A stretch of DNA of 64,000 nucleotides, taken from Companilactobacillus huachuanensis. Lineage in GTDB: Bacteria; Bacillota; Bacilli; Lactobacillales; Lactobacillaceae. Under the pieces are notes generated by a model. That model did no database searches. It saw only the letters and a list, made by a program, of their open reading frames with translations, and was not told where the DNA came from. Every line of letters begins with the position of its first letter. Within the stretch, counting starts at the first letter, position 1. The position numbers and the translations under genes were made by a program. The stretch spans positions 26,531-90,530 of the forward strand of contig NZ_BJDF01000014.1 of the NCBI RefSeq assembly GCF_005404815.1, written 5' to 3'. Positions 36,042 to 45,489 of the stretch are shown piece by piece.

Positions 36042-37190
36042 CTACAAAGGATTTTTACTAATTGAGTGTTTTAGGAAAAATGGAGCAATAATTGTAATTA
36101 GAATGACGCTAATAATAACAGTTGAGTAGTATTCTTCGGACAATAATTTCACGCCATAACCGACTTGTGCAACGATTAAAGCCATTTCACCACGAGAAAT
36201 CATTCCCGAACCAATGACATAGGAATCCTTCATGTCAAATCCAGAAATTCGTGCTCCGAAACCAGCTCCAAAGAGTTTTCCAATAATTCCAGTTAGTGTA
36301 AACAGAACGATTAGCCAGAAGTCGCGTAGAAAGTTATCAAATTCAAGATTGAGACCGATACTAATAAAGAAAATAGGAATAAAGACAGAATAACCAATCA
36401 ATTCGATATTGCGACTGACTTGTTCATCATAATCGGAAGCATTTGAAACGGCAATCCCGGCAACAAAGGCACCTAAAACTGAGTCTAACTGAACTTTGTC
36501 GGCAACAAAAGCCATGACAAAACAGATAACTAAGGCAAAAATAGTTTTAGCATGAGTTGCTTCAACATAGTCTGATAACCTCATTAATTCGGGAATGACC
36601 CACTTGTGTAATACGACAACTAAAACCCCGAAGAAGATCCACATAGCGAGTAATAAGAGAATTTTTTTAAGTGAAAAGTCACCAGTTAAGGTTCCAGCCA
36701 TAACGCTCAAAATTGAAATCGCCAAAATATCATCTGCAACGGCAGCACCTAGAATGACTGTACCCGAAGTACTTGATAAATAGTTCAAGCTTTTTAAAAC
36801 TTCAACAGAGATTGAAACTGATGTGGCGGCAAATACGACTGACATGAAGATGCTCTCTTTGAGAGTAATTCCAAAAATCAAGGCGGTACCAAGCGTTAAT
36901 GCAACGGGGAGAATAACTCCACAGATGGCTACATTGATACTAGGGATAAGGTGCTTTCGCAATAGGCCAAGATTGCTTTCAAGTCCGGCAATAAACATCA
37001 GCAGGATAACGCCGATATCCGCAAATAATTCGACCTCATGTGTTGGTTGGACAATATTTAAAACACCTTTTCCGAGGATAACTCCTAGAATCAGCTGCCC
37101 AACAACAGCGGGGAGGTTTAAACGGTTGAAAATGTGACTAACGATAAGTGTTAAAAAGAGCATTAATGCTAAAAGGGTTATAAATTCCAT
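36042..37190 (-). CDS. CPA2-family Na+(K+)/H+ antiporter
   Basis: A 382-residue protein with about twelve membrane segments, similar to NapA/KefB transporters. VGQLILGVILGKGV near residue 30, the unwound helix AATSVSISVEVL and the ion-binding Asp pair in GAAVADDILAISIL are visible. No TrkA-N domain is attached. It follows its tetR neighbour by nine bases, so the pair is probably one autoregulated operon for salt or pH response. Confidence 0.85.
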   Translation of the reverse strand: MEFITLLALMLFLTLIVSHIFNRLNLPAVVGQLILGVILGKGVLNIVQPTHEVELFADIGVILLMFIAGLESNLGLLRKHLIPSINVAICGVILPVALTLGTALIFGITLKESIFMSVVFAATSVSISVEVLKSLNYLSSTSGTVILGAAVADDILAISILSVMAGTLTGDFSLKKILLLLAMWIFFGVLVVVLHKWVIPELMRLSDYVEATHAKTIFALVICFVMAFVADKVQLDSVLGAFVAGIAVSNASDYDEQVSRNIELIGYSVFIPIFFISIGLNLEFDNFLRDFWLIVLFTLTGIIGKLFGAGFGARISGFDMKDSYVIGSGMISRGEMALIVAQVGYGVKLLSEEYYSTVIISVILITIIAPFFLKHSISKNPL

Positions 37191-37199
37191 GGCAAATTC

Positions 37200-37787
37200 C
37201 TAGTCTTTCTTAACGCCATTTATAAAAATATTGATAACCGTTTTTAGATTAGCAATATTTCGCTTCCTTTTGGCATCATTATATTCAATGTAAGGGAGTA
37301 ACATTGTCAAAAAAGTTCCGACTTGCACAGGTATTGCCAAATCAGAACGGAGTTCACTTTTGTGCGATTGAAAAATGTTAAAGAGAACCTTGTAATAACC
37401 ACCATCCCAGTTTTTGCTAAGATCACGTCGTTCCTCATCAGTGAAGAAATTTTCAATATCATTACGCATGATGAAGTAATTGATACGAAAATTTCCAATC
37501 ATGTACTGAGACATATAGAGCAATAATTCCTCAAATGGTAGGTCCTTATGGGTCTTGTATTCGTCCAGCAAATTATCACTGAAACCACTTACCGCATATT
37601 CGATAGCTTTAACATATAGAACTTTTTTATTCTTGTAATAGTGATACATGTTCGGTTGCGTAATATTGAGTTCTTGGGCAATTTTGCGAGTTGAAGTGGC
37701 CTGATAGCCTTGAGATAGAAACATCTCAGCAGCGACTTTTAAAATTGCATTTTTAGTATTCTCAGCTTGTTGATCACGTACGTTCAT
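37200..37787 (-). CDS. TetR-family transcriptional regulator
   Basis: A 195-residue regulator. The N-terminal helix-turn-helix ILKVAAEMFLSQGYQATSTRKIA, then LNITQPNMYHYYKNKKVL, is followed by an all-helical ligand domain. The ATG at 37787 is preferred, because the upstream in-frame ATG touches the AAGGG site. The antiporter gene follows on the same strand. The palindrome at 37841-37856 is a candidate operator. Confidence 0.85.
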   Translation of the reverse strand: MNVRDQQAENTKNAILKVAAEMFLSQGYQATSTRKIAQELNITQPNMYHYYKNKKVLYVKAIEYAVSGFSDNLLDEYKTHKDLPFEELLLYMSQYMIGNFRINYFIMRNDIENFFTDEERRDLSKNWDGGYYKVLFNIFQSHKSELRSDLAIPVQVGTFLTMLLPYIEYNDAKRKRNIANLKTVINIFINGVKKD

Positions 37788-37840
37788 TTTATAACCCATC
37801 CCTTGTCTATTCGTATACCATTATATATTAATGTAAATCG

Positions 37841-37856
37841 GTTATCATGTGATAAC
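37841..37856. promoter_or_regulatory. Palindrome upstream of tetR, candidate operator
   Basis: GTTATCA-TG-TGATAAC, a perfect 7+7 inverted repeat 54 bases upstream of the TetR start codon. It partly overlaps the left end of a type-2 repeat element, so part of the symmetry may come from that element. Confidence 0.45.
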
Positions 37857-38007
37857 GTCAATTGGGTGAAATTAAATATCTCGGTTCTTCCGACTAATTA
37901 ATCGAATGTAAAAATAGTAAATTGCGTTTATATTCAGTTTATTTTAAATTCTAAAATATGATTGGTGCGAATATTTGTAATAAATTATCAACTACCACAC
38001 CACGTTA
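37852..38007. mobile_element. Solo type-2 MITE-like element without core
   Basis: Ends ATAACGTCAATTGGG and CAACTACCACACCACGTTAT are imperfect inverted repeats. The interior holds TCTTCCGACTAATTAA and GAATATTTGTAATAAATTA, shared with the solo elements at 44.2 and 57.4 kb and with the right flank of copy A. The core appears to have been lost at its base. Confidence 0.65.
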
Positions 38008-38053
38008 TTTCACTGGCAAACGATTCTTTCAAAAAATTCGGAATATTTATCAA

Positions 38054-38378
38054 TAAAGGTTGAGGGGTAAAAAAACTAATATAACCATTGCTTTTATTGA
38101 CCTAGAACAAATTTATTAAATAAGCAGAAGTTTTCATTTTATTTATTACTGACTTTAAAAAATAAACTAGTTGGAAGAGCTGAGAGTATTCATTTGCAGC
38201 GAAAGTGGCGTTATTGCTTCAGCAATTACACCACCGGGCGCGTTGAAGACTCGCGGGTTTTGCGAGGCTTCAACCGAGGTTCGAGACCGCTTCCCAGGCT
38301 CGGGCCGTTCCGCGCAGCAATTGAATACTCTCAGCTCTGGAAACGGCATACTTAACTAAACTTTCAACCGTTAGTTTA
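38054..38378 (-). mobile_element. MITE-like element, type-1 ends with structured core (copy H)
   Basis: Reverse orientation. Ends are TAAAGGTTGAGGGG and CTTTCAACCGTTAGTTTA, with the core at about 38166-38347. Outer stem GAGCTGAGAGTATTCA / TGAATACTCTCAGCTC, hairpin II GTTGAAGACTCGC / GCGAGGCTTCAAC and hairpin III ATTGCT / AGCAAT. Flanks TTTATCAA and TTTATAAA are a possible 7-of-8 target repeat. It lies downstream of gtrB in the same sense as that gene. Confidence 0.83.
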
Positions 38379-38383
38379 TAAAT

Positions 38384-38450
38384 AAAAAAGGCAGAGCAAT
38401 CTCCCGGATCTAATTTCCGGCAAATCAACTCTGCAGTTATTTTTTATCTT
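38384..38450 (-). terminator. Branched terminator after gtrB
   Basis: GCAGAG / CTCTGC outer stem enclosing a CCGG / CCGG inner stem, with T-rich and A-rich ends. It overlaps the last codons of gtrB and is read from the minus strand. Confidence 0.65.
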
Positions 38451-39375
38451 TAACGATATAGATTGGACGCTTCTTAACTTCCAAGAAAATCTTTCCGATG
38501 TATTCTCCAAGAATACCGATACTGAGCAATTGGATTCCACCAATCAACAGAATAATTGAGACAAGTGAGGCCCAGCCATTGACACTGCTGAGGGGATTGA
38601 CGAATTTTCTGATAATAATGGCTATAATTGCAACAATCGATGTAATTGAAAAAATTGTTCCCATCCAAGTGGCAAACATTAGTGGTCCTTCGGAGAAATC
38701 AACAATACCTGTGATGGCATATTTAAAGAGTTTCCAGAAGTTCCAAGAAGTAGTTCCTGCTGAACGCTCGCGATTTTTGTAAGGTAAATATTTGGTTTTA
38801 AAACCAACCCAACTAAAGATACCCTTGGAAAAACGATTGTATTCAGTCATTGATTTGATGGCTTCAACCATTTGTCTTGTCATAAGACGATAATCTCTTG
38901 CACCAGGAATAATTTTTGTTTGTGACATCTTGTTGATTACTTTATAGAAGCCTTCAGAGAAAAATGAGATGATTTTATTTTCACCATCACGGTCCATTCG
39001 GGCTGTTCCGACGCAATCATATTCACTGTCCTTTGCCTCTAGCAAATCAAACATTTGTGGTAACACTTCAGGAGGATCTTGAAGGTCAACATCCATAACG
39101 GCAGTATAATCACCAGTTACTTCATTCAAACCAGCATATAAAGCAGCTTCTTTACCAAAATTACGTGAGAAGGAAATAAAATGAACTTCATCACTGTGGT
39201 CTCTTTGTAAATCTTTGAGAATTGAATACGTGCGATCTTTGGATCCATCATCGACAAACCAATATTCGAGCTTAAACTTATTAGTTTCTTCTTTCAGTTT
39301 AGTCATAGCGTCGTAGTAAATATTAATGGTTTCTTCTTCATTAAAACACGGAACGATAATAGATATTGTTTTCAT
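38437..39375 (-). CDS. GtrB-type bactoprenol glycosyltransferase (GT2)
   Basis: A 312-residue GT2-family transferase of the DPM1/GtrB type. The N-terminus is ISIIVPCFNEEETINIYYDAM, the DxD-like AVMDVDLQDPPEVLP is near residue 95, and two C-terminal membrane segments are followed by a basic KKRPIYIVKDKK tail. Such enzymes load undecaprenyl phosphate with glucose or GalNAc for wall polymers. The ATG at 39375 is chosen over a GTG 18 bases earlier. No GtrA or acceptor transferase is adjacent. Confidence 0.88.
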   Translation of the reverse strand: MKTISIIVPCFNEEETINIYYDAMTKLKEETNKFKLEYWFVDDGSKDRTYSILKDLQRDHSDEVHFISFSRNFGKEAALYAGLNEVTGDYTAVMDVDLQDPPEVLPQMFDLLEAKDSEYDCVGTARMDRDGENKIISFFSEGFYKVINKMSQTKIIPGARDYRLMTRQMVEAIKSMTEYNRFSKGIFSWVGFKTKYLPYKNRERSAGTTSWNFWKLFKYAITGIVDFSEGPLMFATWMGTIFSITSIVAIIAIIIRKFVNPLSSVNGWASLVSIILLIGGIQLLSIGILGEYIGKIFLEVKKRPIYIVKDKK

Positions 39376-39401
39376 AGCTTCTTTCACTTTCACATTAATT
39401 T

Positions 39402-39425
39402 ACAACGTAGTGCTAGTTAATAATC
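39402..39425. repeat. Isolated type-2 element end
   Basis: ACAACGTAGTGCTAGTTAAT matches the type-2 terminal repeat (compare 57331 and 44149), but no partner end is found nearby. Probably a remnant upstream of gtrB. Confidence 0.4.
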
Positions 39426-39460
39426 TGTTCTTAAAAGTTGCTTTTATTTCTTAGCCTATA

Positions 39461-39491
39461 AAAAAACACCCACGAATGAGCGTTTTTTTAT
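39461..39491 (-). terminator. Terminator after the coiled-coil protein gene
   Basis: AAAAAACACCC / GAGCGTTTTTTT imperfect stem-loop at the stop codon. Confidence 0.6.
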
Positions 39492-41407
39492 TAAATTTTT
39501 AATGATTCTGGAAGAGATAACATACCATTACTTGATGTGTTAATAACACTAACACTGATATCACGGTTTGTCTTGTTTTCAATTTCGTGAAGATTGTCAT
39601 CAGTTTGGACGAAGATATCTTTAATATCGTTGTTCTCATCTAGTAGAGAGATAACAGCATCAATATTTTTAACAACGTCCTGTAGTAGACGAATTGTATC
39701 ATCACTTGAAATGCTGTTGACGCTCATAATCAATTGATATAGCAAGTCGGAATTGTTACCAACAAAGACGGCATTTTCAGTATTTGGAGAAATACTCTTC
39801 AACCACCATGTGATAAGTTCTGATTTTTCGTTGAAATCATGTTCAAGAAGGCCGTTCTTGTCAAATAGTTGATAACTGACAGGATTGTTCTTTTCAAATA
39901 TAACGGTCAAGACGATTGAACCGTCAGTTCTATAGAAGTTTTGTTCAGACAATGCTTTATTTTTGTTGAAGTTTTGAGTTGATGACAATTGGCCATCACC
40001 GTTATAGATATTTGTCTTAACGATTTGATCGTTCTTGTAATAGTTGATACGGTCGATTTGTTTACCGAAGTATTCAACAGTCATAAGCAAAGTTTGTTTT
40101 TGATCATAGATGAAAGTATCTTGTGACTCAACATCAGTTCTTGTAACCCAACTTTCGTTTGCAGGAATAGCAACTTTCTTGTCGGTAGGGTTAGGACTTG
40201 TTTGAAGTTGGTCGAAAAGATTTACAACATTCGGAATTGGCAAGTGATCAGTTTTAGCCTTGGCATCAATAACTTCGTGAATGTGATTATTGTAGAAAGT
40301 AGAAACTATAGTAACTGGTTTTTGAAGTTTTGTTTCCAAATAGTTGACCATCCCAAAGAGGTCATTTTGAGCGGCATCAGATTCAAAATTATCTGCAGCA
40401 ACATAAAATTCCTTGTCCTTGTCGAGGTAGACGTCACGAACTAGGTAAGCTGAGTGGAAAACATCCTTGATATATTTACTGATGTAATCGATGTTGTCAT
40501 TGATTTCATTCAATTCACCGTCAATTTTGGAATGCTCTTCGCCAAGACTTTGGATGTGACGTTCTAATCCGGCAATTGTTTCAATTCGGAAGTTGTGGTC
40601 ACTCTTCATCTTGTCTTCAATTTCATTGGCTTCTTGTTTGAAGTTATTGATCTGTGTATTGACCTTACTGATATTGCCGTTTAAATCGTCAGCATCACCA
40701 TTTAGTTTTGTGATATTTTCTTGAGCATTATTGATTTGACCCTTGAGGTCTTTTCTCTCGTCATAAAGAGTATTGATAGAATTTTTTTGTTCTTCCATCA
40801 ATCCAAGCATTTTTTGTAGGTCTTTTTCTTCCTTGATGGAAGTTGACATATCAGTTTCAGACTTTTCATTTTGAGCTAGGTCATTTTGAAGTGATTCTAA
40901 TTGGGCAGTCTTAGTATTAATTTCGGAGTTTAATTCGTTTAGTTCAGATTGTAATTTAGCAAGATTTTCTTCTTGTTCTTTACGATCAGCATTCACACTA
41001 GCGAGATGTTCTTTAGCAGCATCATCGTTTTGAGCCTGCGTATCGGCGAGCTTGTCGTTTGATTCTTTTTCATCACGCTTAAGTGTCTTAAGATACTTAT
41101 CAAGCGTAGCTTTTTTAGTCTCAAAGTCATCCTTTTCAGTGAAAAGGTTCGTTTTAAGGTCGTTGCGTAGTTGTGCATATTGATGAGAAAGTCCGTTCAT
41201 TTGCTCTTCAATATTGATACGCTTATCATGAACAGTCACAGGTAGATTTTCCTTCTTCTCTGCAGCAGGTGTGGAAACTTGCTTATTTTCAGTCGATTCC
41301 GTAGCGTTCTGCTCAGAAGTTTCGGCCTTTTTAGGAGAATCAGGAGCCGGCGTTGCGGGTTGCTCTGGTTTCTCATCAATTTTGCGTAGCATGTCTAAAA
41401 ATTTCAC
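39491..41407 (-). CDS. Large coiled-coil protein with accessory-glycosyltransferase-like C-terminus
   Basis: A 638-residue cytoplasmic-looking protein with no signal peptide or membrane segment. Residues 15-60 are Pro/Ala/Glu-rich and about 65-310 form a long heptad-rich coiled coil. The C-terminal 320 residues contain a YYKNDQIVKTNIYNGDGQL block with repeated Tyr-x-x-DG turns, resembling the non-catalytic part of accessory-Sec glycosyltransferases (GtfA/GtfB); this is judged by eye. No transferase catalytic motif was seen. The start is a GTG nine bases after GGGGG. Adjacent gtrB hints at surface glycan work. Confidence 0.6.
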   Translation of the reverse strand: MKFLDMLRKIDEKPEQPATPAPDSPKKAETSEQNATESTENKQVSTPAAEKKENLPVTVHDKRINIEEQMNGLSHQYAQLRNDLKTNLFTEKDDFETKKATLDKYLKTLKRDEKESNDKLADTQAQNDDAAKEHLASVNADRKEQEENLAKLQSELNELNSEINTKTAQLESLQNDLAQNEKSETDMSTSIKEEKDLQKMLGLMEEQKNSINTLYDERKDLKGQINNAQENITKLNGDADDLNGNISKVNTQINNFKQEANEIEDKMKSDHNFRIETIAGLERHIQSLGEEHSKIDGELNEINDNIDYISKYIKDVFHSAYLVRDVYLDKDKEFYVAADNFESDAAQNDLFGMVNYLETKLQKPVTIVSTFYNNHIHEVIDAKAKTDHLPIPNVVNLFDQLQTSPNPTDKKVAIPANESWVTRTDVESQDTFIYDQKQTLLMTVEYFGKQIDRINYYKNDQIVKTNIYNGDGQLSSTQNFNKNKALSEQNFYRTDGSIVLTVIFEKNNPVSYQLFDKNGLLEHDFNEKSELITWWLKSISPNTENAVFVGNNSDLLYQLIMSVNSISSDDTIRLLQDVVKNIDAVISLLDENNDIKDIFVQTDDNLHEIENKTNRDISVSVINTSSNGMLSLPESLKI

Positions 41408-41533
41408 GAATGAATTCCCCCATAAAAAGACTTATAATAGTTACTAAAGAGTAGCATTTTTTCATATCAGTGTAAAGTCTGGTGTAAAGCTATTTGAGGA
41501 GAATACCTAGACCTAAAAAAGGAGAGTTTTTGT

Positions 41534-42739
41534 ATGAAGATTATGGCTATAAACGCAGGTAGTTCAACTTTGAAGTGGAAACTTTTTGAAATGCCTGAAA
41601 AAACAACAATCGCTTCCGGTATGATCGATCGCTTGGGTAGTCCAAAGGCCGTGTTCAAACTAAAGTATAACGGTAAAAAAATTGAGCACGAAGAAGCTAT
41701 CAAATCCAATGATGTCGCTGTTTTGTTAATTTTAGATGCGCTAAAAGACATGAATATCATTGATCATTTCGAAGATATTGTCGCTTTTGGTCATCGTGTT
41801 GTTGCCGGTGGCGAGGAGTTTAAAAAGTCGGAAATCGTTACAGAAGAAAACTTACGAAAAATTGAAGCTTTGGCAGAATATGCACCGTTACACAACAAAA
41901 TTCAAGCATATTATATTAACGTTTTTAAAAAGCTAGTACCTAAAGCTATTCAGGTCGCTGTTTTCGATACATCTTTCTTCGTTGATATTCCTGAAGAAAA
42001 TTATATGTATAGCATCGATATGGATGATTATAAAAAATATCATGCACGCCGTTATGGTGCTCACGGAACAAGTCACCGTTATATCGCGCAGCGTTTGGAC
42101 AAAATTGTTGATGGTGGAATTAAGGATAAGAATGTCATTGTACTTCATTTGGGTAGCGGTGCTTCAATTAGCGCAATCAAGAATGGTAAAGCTTACGATA
42201 TTTCGATGGGATTCACACCACTTGCAGGTATCATGATGAGTTCTAGAAGTGGTGATATTGACTTTTCAATTTTGCCATATTTGATGCGAAAACTCGGATT
42301 GACCGATATTAACGATATGATTGACATTTTGAACAAAAAATCTGGTCTCTTAGGTATTTCTGGTGTTTCACCGGATATGCGTGATATTGAAGCGGCCGAA
42401 GATACGAACCAAAGAGCCAAGTTAGCTTTGGAAATGTATCGTAATCGGATCATCAAATTCATGGGTTCATATATTGCAGAAATGGGTGGTATCGATGTGA
42501 TTGCCTTCACTGCCGGCGTTGGTGAAAATTCAGCGGAAGTTCGTGAAGATATTCTTAGCGGTTTTGAATTCATGGGCTTGAAGATTGATCCAGAAAATAA
42601 TCAGGTTCGTGGTAAGGAAATAAAGATCACAACAGATGATTCAAAGATTGCTGCTTATACGATTCCAACCAATGAAGAGTTGATGATTGCTCAAGATACT
42701 TATGGATTCGCTAAATTGCTTGAAGCATATATGGGTTAA
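41534..42739 (+). CDS. ackA: Acetate kinase (first copy)
   Basis: Interconverts acetyl phosphate plus ADP and acetate plus ATP. It has 401 residues. Motifs: IMAINAGSSTLKWKLFEMP at the N-terminus, FGHRVVAGG, VFDTSFF with the catalytic Asp, RRYGAHGTSHRY, HLGSGAS, and SSRSGDIDF carrying the substrate Arg (SSR replaces the usual GTR). AAAGGAGAG is upstream. A second, clearly diverged copy lies at 59683-60867. No pta is adjacent. Confidence 0.94.
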   Translation: MKIMAINAGSSTLKWKLFEMPEKTTIASGMIDRLGSPKAVFKLKYNGKKIEHEEAIKSNDVAVLLILDALKDMNIIDHFEDIVAFGHRVVAGGEEFKKSEIVTEENLRKIEALAEYAPLHNKIQAYYINVFKKLVPKAIQVAVFDTSFFVDIPEENYMYSIDMDDYKKYHARRYGAHGTSHRYIAQRLDKIVDGGIKDKNVIVLHLGSGASISAIKNGKAYDISMGFTPLAGIMMSSRSGDIDFSILPYLMRKLGLTDINDMIDILNKKSGLLGISGVSPDMRDIEAAEDTNQRAKLALEMYRNRIIKFMGSYIAEMGGIDVIAFTAGVGENSAEVREDILSGFEFMGLKIDPENNQVRGKEIKITTDDSKIAAYTIPTNEELMIAQDTYGFAKLLEAYMG

Positions 42740-42774
42740 GCCAGGATTATCACACATAAGTTAATAGCAATTAA

Positions 42775-42822
42775 AAAATCCTCAAGTAAGTGTTATATCT
42801 AGCTTACTTGAGGATTTGATTG
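42775..42822 (+). terminator. Terminator after ackA (first copy)
   Basis: Long stem AAATCCTCAAGTAAG / CTTACTTGAGGATTT. Copy I begins 12 bases later. Confidence 0.88.
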
Positions 42823-42833
42823 TATTTTATTAA

Positions 42834-43090
42834 CTAAAGGTTGAAAGTTTGACACATTATGCCGTTTCCAGAGCTGAGAGTATTCAATTGCTGCGCGGAA
42901 CGGCCCGAGCCAAAAAACGGTCTCGCACCTCGGTTGAAGCCTCGCAAAACCCGCGAGTCTTCAACGCGCCCGGTGGTGTAATTGCTGAAGCAATAACGCC
43001 ACTTTCGCTGCAAATGAATACTCTCAGCTCTTCCAACTAGTTTATTTCTTTAATAACAGGAACAATAAAACGAATATTTCTGATTATTTA
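42834..43090 (+). mobile_element. MITE-like element, type-1 left end with intact core (copy I)
   Basis: Left end CTAAAGGTTGAAAG. The core at 42861-43041 is close to the consensus: outer stem GAGCTGAGAGTATTCA, hairpin II TTGAAGCCTCGC / GCGAGTCTTCAA, hairpin III ATTGCT / AGCAAT. The right arm is recognisable up to TTATTTAAATAGATTAGCTC, then decays towards the menA stop, so the right end cannot be placed exactly. Confidence 0.8.
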
Positions 43091-43128
43091 AATAGATTAG
43101 CTCGATACCTGTCTTCAGTTTCATAACT

Positions 43129-44052
43129 TTAAAAATTAAATATAACACCTAAAATAAAAGTTATTGTCTCTGTCAAAGTTATCAGCAGAAGATTTTTGAT
43201 AATCAAAGGGAAGGTTTTCTTTTTGATTGGATTTTTGCTGAAAGCTTTGGCATTTTTATAAACAATTGGTGTAATCAGAAAGGTTAATAACATCATTTTT
43301 GGCAGGATACCTAAAATTACCGAACATACTAATGCCAGATATCCAAGGACGTATAATGATTTCAAAATGAAAATGGCGTTAGCTTTTCCTAAATAGTAGA
43401 CCAATGTTTTTCGCCCTAAATTGACATCTTCTTTTTGGTCAGCAATGTTGTTGGCTAAGAGTAAATTAGAAATTGCAAAAACCGTTAAAAGTGAAGACAT
43501 TAAAGCATCGCCATAAAATTTGACGTTTAAAATTACAGTGGGATTGCCAACGACATTGATGTAAATGGCAATCAAATAAATTACGAACCCCATCGTAAAT
43601 CCAGAGAAGAATTCTCCAAAGGGACCACGATTAATTGGCCAAGGACCGCCAGCGTAGAAGAAACCGACCGCAAATGAGAATAATCCTAAATACAACAGAG
43701 GCCAACCGGTTCTAGAAACGATAAATAATCCAATGATAGCCGCAATTGCCGTAAATGAAAAGTCGATCCAACCGATTAGATGAATATTTAAATGATGGAC
43801 GCCTATAACGTTGGTATCGCGACGGAAACTTTCAACACCAGTTGCATTCTTGTAGTCCCAATAATTGTCGTTGATGTCGACGGCCATATTGAACAAAAAC
43901 ATGGCAATGAAAAATAGAATCAAATCAAGAGCGTTAATGGAGTGCCAGTGATAATATGAATACAAAGTTCCCATGATAAATGGGAAGACACTGGCAGTTT
44001 TAGCTTTAATTTCAACAAGTTCAAAAAATACTGATGGCTTCAATAAAATCAT
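43129..44052 (-). CDS. menA: 1,4-dihydroxy-2-naphthoate prenyltransferase (UbiA family)
   Basis: Attaches a polyprenyl chain to dihydroxynaphthoate in menaquinone synthesis. A 307-residue integral membrane protein. The first Asp motif is NMAVDINDNYWDYKN (about 57-71) and the second NNIADQKEDVNLGRKT. The ATG at 44052 lies directly on AAAGGA; a TTG nine bases downstream would have better spacing. Other men genes are not in the window, so the ring precursor may be made elsewhere or taken up. Confidence 0.9.
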   Translation of the reverse strand: MILLKPSVFFELVEIKAKTASVFPFIMGTLYSYYHWHSINALDLILFFIAMFLFNMAVDINDNYWDYKNATGVESFRRDTNVIGVHHLNIHLIGWIDFSFTAIAAIIGLFIVSRTGWPLLYLGLFSFAVGFFYAGGPWPINRGPFGEFFSGFTMGFVIYLIAIYINVVGNPTVILNVKFYGDALMSSLLTVFAISNLLLANNIADQKEDVNLGRKTLVYYLGKANAIFILKSLYVLGYLALVCSVILGILPKMMLLTFLITPIVYKNAKAFSKNPIKKKTFPLIIKNLLLITLTETITFILGVIFNF

Positions 44053-44148
44053 TCCTTTGGATTTGATAAGTTCTATTATAGAATTATTTTAGAATACGTA
44101 TAGTGATTAACATATTCGGAGCAGTTTTTGTTACAGATATATTAGAAG

Positions 44149-44311
44149 TGCGTGTGGTATTAGTTAAATATTTCCCATCTCTTCCGACTAGTTAATCGTT
44201 ATTAATTGAATTTAAAAATATTCAATTGCCTTTATATCCAACCTAATTTAAATTCCAAAATGCAATTAATGCTAATATTTGTAATAAATTATCAATTAGC
44301 ACTATACGTAA
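44149..44311. mobile_element. Solo type-2 MITE-like element without core
   Basis: TGCGTGTGGTATTAGTTAA and TTATCAATTAGCACTATACG are imperfect inverted repeats. Inside are TCTTCCGACTAGTTAATCG and TAATATTTGTAATAAATT. A further partial left end, GTGTGCGTGGTACTGGTAAA, follows at 44318. The rest of the 387-base menA-hepT gap shows no gene. Confidence 0.65.
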
Positions 44312-44439
44312 TAAAAGTGTGCGTGGTACTGGTAAAGGAATTATGGTTTGGATATTTTAAAAATTTTGAGAAGCTCAGACTAGACTGCATATTTAATCAG
44401 TACAATACAACAAAGTAATACAGGGGTAAGAGAGAATTT

Positions 44440-45411
44440 ATGGCGAACAAAATATGGAAAAGCTATCCTCAACTCGGGGAAAAGTTGGATTTAACGACTG
44501 ACTACATTCACCAGGCAGTAAAAATTAATAATCTCGACATAAGTTCCATGATCATAGATTTAACTTCTGGTGGCAAGATGTTACGACCAGCTTTTTTCTT
44601 GCTTTTCAGTGATTTTGGTGAAAACAGAAGAAAGACATCTGAATTGATTCCGTTGGCAGCATCATTAGAAATTTTACATGTCGCAACGTTGATTCACGAT
44701 GACGTTATTGATGATTCACCGTTACGACGTTCGCAACCAACGATTCACACAAAATATGGTCGCCGTAACGCAATTTACGCCGGGGACTACTTATTTACCT
44801 TGTACTTTGAATTGATTTCACGAAATTTAAATGATAATAACGATATTCTTCGTAATGCATTAAGCATGAAAAAAATTCTTGTTGGTGAGCTGGATCAAAT
44901 GTTGATTAACTTTAATGTTAAAGCTACAACTGAGATGTACTTACAGGAAATTTCAGGAAAAACAGCTGAGCTTTTCAGTCTAAGTGCCACAATGGGTGCC
45001 ATTGTCAGTGAAGGAAATCAAGAACTGATTGGGCGTTGTAAGGGAATTGGTTACGATATTGGAATGGCATTTCAAATTATTGACGATATTTTGGATTTCA
45101 GTAATTCAGCGCAAACAGGCAAACCGGTGCATGAAGATTTGAAAAACGGAGTTTATTCTTTGCCTTACATACTAGGTTTGGAAGCAGGAAATGAACAACT
45201 AATTGAAATTCTTTCGAAAGATAATTTGAATATCGATGACGATTTGAAAGCAACTAACATTGTCGTTGATGATGGTTATTTGAATCAAGCGAAGGATATC
45301 GCCCAAGGCTATACAAAGCGGGCACTGGACGAGATTGACAAATTGCCAAAGAATACCAGTCAAAAGGTACTAAAGGCAGTGGTTAAGAAATTGATCAATC
45401 GTATCAAGTAG
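44440..45411 (+). CDS. Polyprenyl diphosphate synthase (HepT/IspB type)
   Basis: A 323-residue trans-isoprenyl diphosphate synthase. The first Asp-rich motif is HDDVIDDSPLRR (about 86-97) and the second IIDDILDF (about 217-224); GGKMLRPAFFLL is near residue 46. It probably makes the menaquinone side chain used by the divergently encoded MenA. No separate HepS-like small subunit is seen. The ATG has GGGTAAGAG upstream. Confidence 0.88.
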   Translation: MANKIWKSYPQLGEKLDLTTDYIHQAVKINNLDISSMIIDLTSGGKMLRPAFFLLFSDFGENRRKTSELIPLAASLEILHVATLIHDDVIDDSPLRRSQPTIHTKYGRRNAIYAGDYLFTLYFELISRNLNDNNDILRNALSMKKILVGELDQMLINFNVKATTEMYLQEISGKTAELFSLSATMGAIVSEGNQELIGRCKGIGYDIGMAFQIIDDILDFSNSAQTGKPVHEDLKNGVYSLPYILGLEAGNEQLIEILSKDNLNIDDDLKATNIVVDDGYLNQAKDIAQGYTKRALDEIDKLPKNTSQKVLKAVVKKLINRIK

Positions 45412-45489
45412 GAATGATTCTGGTAATGATAAATCTGAGTAGTATTATTGATAGAAAAGTTAATCAATTAACATTTAGGTGAGATTCTT

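Noticed and set aside
38270..38300. tRNA-like T-arm sequence (GAGGTTCGAGACC) in reverse copies of the core
   Set aside because: No acceptor stem, anticodon arm or CCA fits around it, and the segment belongs to the core's first inner arm.
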